From positions 107,861-171,860 of the forward strand of contig JBPOJF010000009.1 in NCBI GenBank assembly GCA_052033915.1: a stretch of 64,000 bases of DNA. The letters run 5' to 3'. The stretch comes from CALMZY01 sp052033915. Its GTDB lineage: Bacteria; Verrucomicrobiota; Kiritimatiellia; CAIQIC01; JAGNIJ01. Both the position numbers and the translations under genes were made by a program. Shown here piece after piece: positions 40,126-47,056 of the stretch. How positions within the stretch are numbered: position 1 is the stretch's first letter; each line of letters begins with the position of its first letter. The notes beneath the pieces are model-generated. The model did not search any database. It saw only the letters and a program-made list of their open reading frames with translations, and had not been told where the DNA came from.

Positions 40126-41712
40126 GTGAAAACAAATCTCTGGCTCGGTGACGAAGCGATTGCGCAGGCCGCGATTGATGCCGGTCTTTCCGGTGTCTTC
40201 GCGTATCCCGGCACGCCGTCCACCGAGATCACCGAATACATCCAGAAGTCCCCGGAGGCGCAGGAACGCGGTATCCGCGCGCGCTGGAGCTGCAACGAGA
40301 AGACCGCCATGGAGGCGGCTCTCGGCATGTCGTTCGCGGGCAAGCGAGCCCTGGTCTGCATGAAGCACGTCGGGCTGAACGTGGCGTCCGATGCCTTCAT
40401 GAACTCCGCGATCACCGGGGTGAACGGCGGACTTGTGGTGGTCGCCGCGGACGACCCTTCCATGCATTCGAGCCAGAACGAACAGGACAGCCGTTTTTAC
40501 GGAGCGTTTGCTCAAATCCCTTTTTTCGAGCCGTCCAGCCAGCAGGAGGCCTACGACATTGTCCTCGCCGCATTTGACGTGTCCGAGCGGCATGAAGTGC
40601 CGATCCTGATCCGTTTGACCACCCGGATGGCGCACTCGCGGGCGGATGTGGTTCGGCACGTCGAGCGGCCGCGCGAGCAGAATCCGGTGAAATGTCCGTC
40701 GGACTCGCGCCGGTTCGTGCTCCTTCCCGCGATTGCCCGGCGCAACTATGCGGAACTGCTGGGCAAGACCCGGATTTTTGAGGAGGAATCCGAACACTCC
40801 GCGTTCAATGTGCTGGAAGAGGGCGGGGATCACAGCGTCGGCATCATCGCCTGCGGGATTTCCGCGAACTACGTGCGGGAGGTGTATGGCTCGAAGATTC
40901 CGCACCCGATGTTCCGGCTCGTGCAGTACCCGCTCCCGCGGCGCAGGCTGGCGGCGCTGATGCAGGCGTGCAAGGCCGTCATCGTGTTCGAAGACGGCTA
41001 TCCATTTGTCGAGGAACTGCTGCGCGGCGTCGGCGGCGCGCCGTGCGCGGTCAAGGGCCGGCTGGACGGGACGCTGCCGCGCGCCGGCGAACTGGACCCG
41101 CAGAACGTGGCCCGTGCCCTGGGACTGGTTTCCCGGCCCGCCGTCGATGTCCCGCCCGAAATTGTACCGCGGCCGCCGATGCTCTGTCCCGGCTGTCCTC
41201 ACGCCGATATGTTCGATGATCTGCGGGAGGCCATTGCCGGCCATCCGGACGCGCGCGTGTTTTCCGATATCGGATGCTACACGCTTGGCGCGCTGCCGCC
41301 CTACGAGGCGATCCACTCCTGCGTGGACATGGGCGCATCCATCACGATGGCCAAGGGTGCGGCCGAGGCGGGGGTGCATCCGGCCGTCGCGGTGATCGGC
41401 GATTCCACCTTCACGCACTCAGGCATTACGGGCCTGCTGGACGTCGTCGAAGATCGGACCGCCGTCACGGTGATCATTTCGGACAACCTCACCACAGGGA
41501 TGACCGGGGGACAGAACAGCCCCGCGGCGGGCCGGCTGGAACAGATTTGCGCCGGGATTGGCGTCGAGCCGACCCACCTGCATATCATCAAGCCCCTGCC
41601 GTCGAACCATTCGTCGAACGTCGCTCTCTTGAAACAGGAGTTGGAATACAAGGGGCCGTCGGTGATCATCTCCAGGCGGCCCTGCATTCAAACAGGAAAG
41701 CAATCCGGGTAG
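40126..41712 (+). CDS. iorA: Indolepyruvate:ferredoxin oxidoreductase, alpha subunit, short form
   Basis: A 528-residue TPP enzyme that converts arylpyruvates and CoA to arylacetyl-CoA, CO2 and reduced ferredoxin, or the reverse. It has the pyrimidine-binding domain (GVFAYPGTPSTEITEYI, CNEKTAMEAALGMSFAGKRA), the LCPGCPHADMF motif (about 348) and TPP-domain blocks DIGCYTLGALPPY and GMTGGQNSPA. The protein ends (RRPCIQTGKQSG) where usual 600-650-residue IorA proteins continue into a 2[4Fe-4S] domain, so that domain is missing. It lies upstream of iorB with a three-base gap. Confidence 0.92.
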   Translation: MKTNLWLGDEAIAQAAIDAGLSGVFAYPGTPSTEITEYIQKSPEAQERGIRARWSCNEKTAMEAALGMSFAGKRALVCMKHVGLNVASDAFMNSAITGVNGGLVVVAADDPSMHSSQNEQDSRFYGAFAQIPFFEPSSQQEAYDIVLAAFDVSERHEVPILIRLTTRMAHSRADVVRHVERPREQNPVKCPSDSRRFVLLPAIARRNYAELLGKTRIFEEESEHSAFNVLEEGGDHSVGIIACGISANYVREVYGSKIPHPMFRLVQYPLPRRRLAALMQACKAVIVFEDGYPFVEELLRGVGGAPCAVKGRLDGTLPRAGELDPQNVARALGLVSRPAVDVPPEIVPRPPMLCPGCPHADMFDDLREAIAGHPDARVFSDIGCYTLGALPPYEAIHSCVDMGASITMAKGAAEAGVHPAVAVIGDSTFTHSGITGLLDVVEDRTAVTVIISDNLTTGMTGGQNSPAAGRLEQICAGIGVEPTHLHIIKPLPSNHSSNVALLKQELEYKGPSVIISRRPCIQTGKQSG

Positions 41713-41715
41713 AAC

Positions 41716-42300
41716 ATGACAGCGCAGACGAGCCAGGACATCATCATTGCCGGAGTGGGCGGACAGGGCATTTTGACGATTTGCGCGATCATCGGCGGCG
41801 CCGCGCTGAACCACGGCCTGCACGTCAAGCAATCGGAAGTCCACGGGATGGCCGTCCGCGGCGGGGCCGTCGTTTCGCATTTGCGGATGTCGAGCGGGCC
41901 GATCGCCTCCGACCTGATCCCCCTCGGCGCCGCGCACATGATCCTCTCCATGGAGCCGATGGAGGCCCTTCGCTACCTGCCGTACGCGCGCCGGGATGCC
42001 GTGCTGGTGACCAACCGGAATCCGGTCCGGAACGTTGCCGCGTACCCGGACGAGACGTTGATCGAGGCCCGGCTGAAGGAGTGGCCGCGCCACGCGCTCC
42101 TTGATGCGGAGAAGATGGCGCGGCAGGCGGGAACCGTGCGCGCCGTGAACAGCGTCATCCTCGGCGCGGCATCGGCATTCTTCATGATTCCCGAGGCGGA
42201 CATGCGTTCCTACCTGGAGCGCTTTTTCGAGCGCAAGGGGCGCGACGTAGTGGACAAGAATCTCGCCGCGTTCGACATGGGGCGGGGAATGGTGAAGTGA
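41716..42300 (+). CDS. iorB: Indolepyruvate:ferredoxin oxidoreductase, beta subunit
   Basis: A 194-residue gamma-type domain protein with the N-terminal GVGGQGILTICAIIGGAAL and VKQSEVHGMAVRGGAVVSHL blocks typical of IorB. It binds the CoA/TPP site together with IorA. Its TGA is followed without a gap by a GTCCAAG repeat hairpin. With the two ligases it would allow arylacetate uptake into aromatic amino acids or their fermentation. Confidence 0.93.
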   Translation: MTAQTSQDIIIAGVGGQGILTICAIIGGAALNHGLHVKQSEVHGMAVRGGAVVSHLRMSSGPIASDLIPLGAAHMILSMEPMEALRYLPYARRDAVLVTNRNPVRNVAAYPDETLIEARLKEWPRHALLDAEKMARQAGTVRAVNSVILGAASAFFMIPEADMRSYLERFFERKGRDVVDKNLAAFDMGRGMVK

Positions 42301-42356
42301 GTCCAAGGTCCAAGGTCGGCGGATGGAACTTTGGGCTTTAGACTTTGGACTTTGGA
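42301..42356. repeat. GTCCAAG heptamer hairpin after iorB (A5)
   Basis: GTCCAAG, GTCCAAG (42301-42314) are mirrored by CTTTAGACTTTGGACTTTGG (42337-42356). The element begins on the base after the iorB stop codon and ends 16 bases before the next start codon. Confidence 0.85.
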
Positions 42357-42371
42357 CCTATACTCATTCAC

Positions 42372-42791
42372 ATGATTCCTGATCTTCAATCCAGTATCCT
42401 CTGCGACGATGTCCGTCAGGAACGGAACGGAAAGTTTATCCTGATCGGACTGTTTGACGCCATCGGCGCGCCGGCCTTTCCGCTCGTCTATCCGAGGCTG
42501 TTCATGGTCACTCGCTGGTGCAGCGGGGAGGGCCTTTTCCAGCAGCGCACCCGCATCCTGAAGCCTAACGGCACCACCGTGCTGGTCGAGGGAAAGGATA
42601 TCCCGGTTCAGCTTCCCGGCCCGGAAGCCACCGCGACGAACGTGGAAGCTTTCATGAACGTGGCGTTCAAGGGAGAGGGCACGCACTGGATTGAAATCCT
42701 GCTGGATGGCGACCTGCGAATCCGCTACCCGCTCCGCGTCAGCAAGGTCCAGCCGCCGCCGCAACAGCCGCAGGGCCCGGCCGCGGCCTAG
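42372..42791 (+). CDS. DUF6941-like small protein
   Basis: A 139-residue protein, predicted cytoplasmic and beta-rich: LQSSILCDDVRQERNGKFIL, then IGLFDAIGAPAFPLVYPRLF, and a final LLDGDLRIRYPLRV strand, with a Pro/Gln tail. The SSILCDDVRQE...NGKFILIGLFD pattern resembles the uncharacterised DUF6941 family. No function is known. It is convergent with the coiled-coil membrane gene, the stops overlapping by four bases. Confidence 0.65.
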   Translation: MIPDLQSSILCDDVRQERNGKFILIGLFDAIGAPAFPLVYPRLFMVTRWCSGEGLFQQRTRILKPNGTTVLVEGKDIPVQLPGPEATATNVEAFMNVAFKGEGTHWIEILLDGDLRIRYPLRVSKVQPPPQQPQGPAAA

Positions 42792-44017
42792 ATGCTCTCG
42801 GATTCGACCAGCCGGATCGTCTTCGGCTTGGACATCTCGGCCATCAACTTGTCCGATTCCTGCAGGTGCGTCCTCAGCGCCGTGAGGGTCTGCTTGAACT
42901 CCTCGGCCGCCGTGACGCCCTTCAGCGCGGTGTCCACCGATTCCTGCAGGCGAAGGATCTTCTGAATTTCCTTTTCGAGGTCCGCGATCTTCCCGAGTTG
43001 GGCCGTGAGCGCCGCGTTCGCGGTCTGGAATTTCTCGTTGTGCTCCGCCAGCACGGTCTTCATGTGCGCCGGCACCGCGCCCAAGGCCTTTTCCATGCCC
43101 TGGTTGTGCGTGACGAGCATGTTCTTCATCTTCTCCGCGTGGGTGCTCAACCCGCCGGTCAGGTTCGTCACGACCGTCGCAAGCGCCTTCTCGGTATCCT
43201 TCAACCCCGTCGTGGTTGTCTCTGCCGCGCTCGTCCATTTCTGGACCAGTTGCGACTGGTTTTCCGTAAGCATCTTCTGGAGCCGCTCCACCTCGCTCGC
43301 GGCGTTCGAAATGACGCTTTCGACAGCCTTCTTCATGGCGGTTGCCGTCTGCTCGGGCTGGGGGATATGGCTCTTGAACGTCTTCTCGATCGCGGCGCCC
43401 AGCATCCCGCCAAGGTCCGCCGCGGTGATCGAGGTCTGCGGCAGGTTGGCCGGCAGTTTGATCAGCAGACGTTCTTCGATATAGCTGTCCATGCGGTTGA
43501 CGATCATCTGGCGGGCGAGGGCGACGAATCCAAGGGCCAGCAACGCTCCATACGTCAGCCAGAGATGTCCGCCGATGCCCAGCGAGACCGCGATCAGCAG
43601 GAGGACAAAAACCATCCCCGCGCGCATCGGCGCGCGAGCCCGGGCGCTCTGGTGCGCGGCGAGTTCGGTGACCTGCCGCGCGTTGCCGCCGCCGCTCCAC
43701 GCCTCCATCAGATTCATGCAGCGGCGGGTAAAGGCGTCTTTGCTCTTGAGCGCGCCCAGGTGGTCCTTCACGCCGGCGCGATCGGGAACGTTGAGAATGG
43801 AGGGAATGGGGTCCTTGCGCAGAGAGAACGCCTGGGCAAGGATGTCGAACGCCTGGAACAACAGGTACAGCCACGCGAATCCAAGGCTGATGCCCGTCAT
43901 GATCAGGAAGAGGCGCTCGTTGAAACCTCCGCTGTTCAGCAGGTCGCACGGCAGGCCGCCCGCGGCGAGAACCGGCAGACTGTTCTGTAACGGACCGATG
44001 ACGTTGTTCAGCATCAT
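42788..44017 (-). CDS. Membrane protein with long C-terminal coiled coil
   Basis: A 409-residue protein of unknown family. One membrane helix lies at about 35-58, a cytoplasmic segment at 65-128, two more helices at about 132-175, then a long heptad region (about 200-390) rich in Lys, Glu, Thr and Ala. The layout, helices followed by a long alpha-helical tail, recalls MotA/ZorA-like or chemoreceptor-like proteins, but I see no conserved MotA or MCP motif. It stands alone on its strand. The function is open. Confidence 0.6.
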   Translation of the reverse strand: MMLNNVIGPLQNSLPVLAAGGLPCDLLNSGGFNERLFLIMTGISLGFAWLYLLFQAFDILAQAFSLRKDPIPSILNVPDRAGVKDHLGALKSKDAFTRRCMNLMEAWSGGGNARQVTELAAHQSARARAPMRAGMVFVLLLIAVSLGIGGHLWLTYGALLALGFVALARQMIVNRMDSYIEERLLIKLPANLPQTSITAADLGGMLGAAIEKTFKSHIPQPEQTATAMKKAVESVISNAASEVERLQKMLTENQSQLVQKWTSAAETTTTGLKDTEKALATVVTNLTGGLSTHAEKMKNMLVTHNQGMEKALGAVPAHMKTVLAEHNEKFQTANAALTAQLGKIADLEKEIQKILRLQESVDTALKGVTAAEEFKQTLTALRTHLQESDKLMAEMSKPKTIRLVESESI

Positions 44018-44099
44018 GGGGGACCCCCTTGAGATGTTCTTTTACGGCCGTAAATATAAAGAGATGCGTCAAGATTGTCAAAGGCGCTGAACCGCCGCT

Positions 44100-44891
44100 A
44101 TGATCGCCCTCTTCATGAAGGCGGAAACGCGGAGTGTGGTTCACGCGCTTGTCGGAGCGGCGATGGTCCTGGGCTGGTCCGCCGTGCCGGGGTTGGAAGT
44201 TTTCGCGGCCGGTTTTCCAACGTTGGGAAAAACAGGCCGTCTTGCGGCCATACCCGGAGGGTCGTTCGTCATGGGAAGCCGCGAAGGCGGCGCGGACGCC
44301 CGGCCCCGCGACGTGCGGGTGGAGCGATTCCGGATGGGCTGTTTCGAGGTCACGGTTCGTGAATTCGTGGACTGCCTCAATGCGGGCGGGGTGCCGGACT
44401 GGCCCGGCTCGCCGCAGATTGTAAAGCGCGGTTCCGGCTATTCCGCGCGCCGGTTCCAGGCCTCGAAACCCGTGGCGTACGTCAGCGCGGCGGACGCCGG
44501 GCATTATTGCCGCTGGCTGTCGGAACAGACGGGCAAGACCGTTCGTCTTCCGACGGAGGCGGAGTGGGAAATGGCCGCGCGGGGCGGGATTCGCCATGCG
44601 CGTTACCCGTGGGGTTGGGGCAAGCCCGAGGGGCGCGCTCGCTTCAACGCCCGGGCGGTTTCCCGTGTCGGTTCGTTTGAACCGAATTCTTTTGGGCTGT
44701 ACGATATGGCCGGAAATGTGTTCGAGTGGTGCCGTTCAGAGTCGGGCGATCGTGCGCCGGCTCGCGGCGGAAGCTGGGTGGAAAAGGATCCCCGATTCCT
44801 GAGGGTCTTTCATCGGGTCCTTTTCCCTCGGGACTATCGGGACGCGGATGTCGGATTCCGCGTGGTGATGGAAGAGGAACCGGGTCCGTGA
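44100..44891 (+). CDS. Exported FGE-sulfatase (SUMF1) domain protein
   Basis: A 263-residue protein with an N-terminal signal-like helix (about 12-38) and a SUMF1 domain: IPGGSFVMGSREG (about 51-63), RFRMGCFEVTVREFVDCLN, RLPTEAEWEMAARGG (about 150-164), LYDMAGNVFEWCRSESGD (about 199-216) and RGGSW. The fold is shared by formylglycine-generating enzymes, ergothioneine synthases and C-type-lectin-like secreted proteins; enzyme activity cannot be claimed. A TTTTCCAA repeat encodes residues about 31-45. It overlaps the acyltransferase gene by four bases. Confidence 0.85.
   Translation: MIALFMKAETRSVVHALVGAAMVLGWSAVPGLEVFAAGFPTLGKTGRLAAIPGGSFVMGSREGGADARPRDVRVERFRMGCFEVTVREFVDCLNAGGVPDWPGSPQIVKRGSGYSARRFQASKPVAYVSAADAGHYCRWLSEQTGKTVRLPTEAEWEMAARGGIRHARYPWGWGKPEGRARFNARAVSRVGSFEPNSFGLYDMAGNVFEWCRSESGDRAPARGGSWVEKDPRFLRVFHRVLFPRDYRDADVGFRVVMEEEPGP
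44190..44233. repeat. TTTTCCAA palindrome element in the SUMF1 gene (D2)
   Basis: GGGTTGGAAGTTTTC (44190-44204) and GGTTTTCCAACGTTGGGAAAAAC (given as GGTTTTCCAACGTTGGGAAA plus AAC, 44211-44233) repeat the half-spacer-full layout of D1. They encode GLEVFAAGFPTLGK in the signal peptide/linker. Confidence 0.7.
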
Positions 44892-45793
44892 AATACAGGC
44901 TCAAGCACATCGTCGAATACGCCGCCCTGCGCGGGGTCGGCGCATTGATCCGGATTCTGCCGTACCGCGCGGCGCTCGCGCTGGGGTGGGGCCTCGCGCT
45001 GATCAGTCGCCTTTTCCTCGGCAAACTCATGCGCCGGACGCGCGCGCGGTTGAAGCAGGTGTTCGGCGCCCGGTTCAACGAACGCGAGATCGCGGGGATT
45101 GCGCGGCGCGCGTGGCGCAACCTGTGCTTCAACGCGGTCGAGGCCATGCGCGTCCAATCGATAACGCTCGACTGGGTTCGCAAGGTGATCCATGACCAGG
45201 GCACCCCGCCCGTGTGGGCTCGTGTCAACGCGGGACAGGGAGTCGTGGTGGCCGTATGCCACATGGGGAACTGGGAACTGGCGGGCATCGCGACGTGTCT
45301 CATGGGCCTGCCGATGATGACCATCGCGCGTCGGCAGAAGAATCCGCTGGCCAACCGGTTTCTCGACCGCATTCGGGAGACGACCGGCCTCGATGTGATC
45401 TACTACGGCTCGAAGAGGCTCGCGGAAGTTGTGCCCGCGCTGCGCCAGGGCAAGGTGCTGGCGATCCTGCCGGACCTGCGAGCCAAGACGGACAGCGTGC
45501 GCGTGGACTTTCTCGGAGTTGAGGCCGATCTGCCGACCGGAATGGCCAGATTCGCCCGCGAAGCCGGCGTGCCGATCATTCCCCAGCTTATTCTCCGGAA
45601 CGGGTGGAGCCGGCATTTCTGGCAGGCCTTCGAGCCGATCGCCCCCGACCCGGCCCTCGACGAGAAGCAGGATTTTCAGCGAATGACGCAGTACGTGATG
45701 GACTGCTTCAGCCACGCGATCCGCGAACACCCGGACCAGTACTTCTGGTTCAACAAACGATGGGTGCTGGGAGAGGAGAAGAAGGAAACCTGA
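44888..45793 (+). CDS. LpxL/HtrB-family lipid acyltransferase
   Basis: A 301-residue lysophospholipid acyltransferase-family protein. An N-terminal membrane-associated helix (about 8-45) precedes the catalytic HMGNWE (H-x4-E form, about 120-125), TIARRQKNP, and LPDLRAKTDSVRVDFLG. It finishes near YFWFNKRWVLG as LpxL proteins do. It likely adds an acyl chain to lipid A or a related lipid. The GTG at 44888 overlaps the SUMF1 stop. Its TGA lies inside a GAAACCT-type repeat. Confidence 0.88.
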   Translation: MKYRLKHIVEYAALRGVGALIRILPYRAALALGWGLALISRLFLGKLMRRTRARLKQVFGARFNEREIAGIARRAWRNLCFNAVEAMRVQSITLDWVRKVIHDQGTPPVWARVNAGQGVVVAVCHMGNWELAGIATCLMGLPMMTIARRQKNPLANRFLDRIRETTGLDVIYYGSKRLAEVVPALRQGKVLAILPDLRAKTDSVRVDFLGVEADLPTGMARFAREAGVPIIPQLILRNGWSRHFWQAFEPIAPDPALDEKQDFQRMTQYVMDCFSHAIREHPDQYFWFNKRWVLGEEKKET

Positions 45794-45826
45794 GTTTTGA
45801 TTCGTGACACTCAGGTCTCAAGTTGC
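45785..45826. repeat. GAAACCT repeat hairpin between convergent genes (B5)
   Basis: GAAACCTGAGTTTTG (45785-45799) is mirrored by ACTCAGGTCTCAAGTT (45809-45824); ACCTGAGT and ACTCAGGT pair exactly. The acyltransferase stop codon is inside the left arm, and the convergent transporter ends 12 bases to the right. Confidence 0.8.
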
Positions 45827-45837
45827 GGGCCTCGCGC

Positions 45838-46782
45838 TCAATTTTCCGGCGCGGTCGGTTCCTCGCGGCGCTCCAGCCGCGTCTTCGTCAGGATCAGGAA
45901 CAGGCACCCGAACACCAGGACCAGCCCCCCGATCCATTGCACGCGGCCCAGCCTCTCGCCCAGCGTGAAGAAGGCGAGCACGGAGGTTGCGAACGGAATG
46001 AGCAAAAGCGAGCCCTCCGACGTGATGGGGCCAAGCGCGTGGATGGCGCGGTAGAAGAGCGCGTGGCCGAGCGCGATGCCCGCGATCGCGGAAATCCAGA
46101 CGAGCACCCAAAGCCACACCTCCATGCGCAGGATCGGCTTCCAGTTGCCGACCGCGAACATCAGCGCGAGCAGGCATGGGGCGGCGTACAGGCTGACGAC
46201 ACCGAACGCGAGGCGCACGGAGTATCCGCTCATGAATCTGCGGACGAACACGGAGTAGAGGCCCCAGAACGCCGCGGTCGCCACGAGCAGCAACATGCCG
46301 CGCGCGGAGGTGGAGGTCGTGCCGAGGCCGCCGATGTACATGGCCACAAGACCGGTCAGCGTTCCCGCAACCCCGGTCCAGAAAAGCGGATCGCGCGCGA
46401 GCGGACGTTCCTCGCGGAGCATCAGGAAGCCGAAGAGCGTGACGAACAGGAACGAACTGCGGCTGACGAAGTTGATCACCGTGGCGTCGTTGAAATACGG
46501 CGTCAGGCCGTAAAGCACCTGGCCCGTCGCGTGGCACGCCGCCGGCGGAATCGCATCCTTCCAGATATTGCGGCCTGCGGGGATATCCCGGCGATGGCGG
46601 AGCACGAACGGCAGCCAGAACAGCGCGGCGAACGTGTAGCGCAGGCCGTTCACCGTCCACGCATCGAGCCGGTGGGTGAAGTATTTGAGCAGGAGCGGCA
46701 CACTCGACCAGAAAAGGATCGCCGTTCCCAGCGCGATCAGCGCGGGGCAAAGGCGGCATTCGGCTTTGGCCGGTTCGGACAT
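45838..46782 (-). CDS. EamA/DMT-family transporter
   Basis: A 314-residue inner-membrane protein with about ten hydrophobic helices and an internal duplication of the EamA domain (ALIALGTAILFWSSVPLLLK at the start; MLLLVATAAFWGLYSVFVRR at the midpoint). The last helix GRVQWIGGLVLVFGCLFLIL is followed by a basic tail. The family exports metabolites, amino acids or sugars; the substrate is unknown. The ATG at 46782 begins MSEPAKAECR; upstream codons run into non-coding sequence. Confidence 0.88.
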   Translation of the reverse strand: MSEPAKAECRLCPALIALGTAILFWSSVPLLLKYFTHRLDAWTVNGLRYTFAALFWLPFVLRHRRDIPAGRNIWKDAIPPAACHATGQVLYGLTPYFNDATVINFVSRSSFLFVTLFGFLMLREERPLARDPLFWTGVAGTLTGLVAMYIGGLGTTSTSARGMLLLVATAAFWGLYSVFVRRFMSGYSVRLAFGVVSLYAAPCLLALMFAVGNWKPILRMEVWLWVLVWISAIAGIALGHALFYRAIHALGPITSEGSLLLIPFATSVLAFFTLGERLGRVQWIGGLVLVFGCLFLILTKTRLERREEPTAPEN

Positions 46783-46895
46783 GCGCGCCACTCTTGCCAA
46801 TGGCGGGGGCAAAGTCAATGGGACGCTGATGACACACGGGTGGTATTGACAAACCCGCATCGCTTCCCTAGTTTGTGCCGCTGTCCTCAATCGTT

Positions 46896-46971
46896 GGCTG
46901 GATAGCTCAGTTGGCAGAGCAAGGGACTCATAAGCCCTGGGTCGTCGGTTCGATTCCGACTCCAGCCACCA
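46896..46971 (+). tRNA. tRNA-Met (CAU), elongator
   Basis: Cloverleaf with acceptor GGCTGGA/TCCAGCC, D arm GCTC-AGTTGGCA-GAGC, anticodon stem AGGGA/GCCCT (one mismatch) around CTCATAA, T arm GTCGG-TTCGATT-CCGAC, discriminator A and an encoded CCA. Positions 4-5 are U and G, unlike the lysidine tRNA at 31576, so I call this the elongator methionine tRNA. It lacks the three G-C pairs of an initiator. Confidence 0.88.
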
Positions 46972-47056
46972 ACTTTCAACCCGTCCCTTTATCCGCTCTG
47001 TGTTCTTGTCGTCCGTCCTCGAAATTGCTATTTCGGTGCCGGAGAATCGCGTTTCG

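Noticed and set aside
37714..41418. Very long open frame on the minus strand opposite the paaK-iorA genes
   Set aside because: It is the antisense shadow of well-supported genes in GC-rich DNA; it has no family motifs and is rich in Arg, His and Ala as such shadows are.
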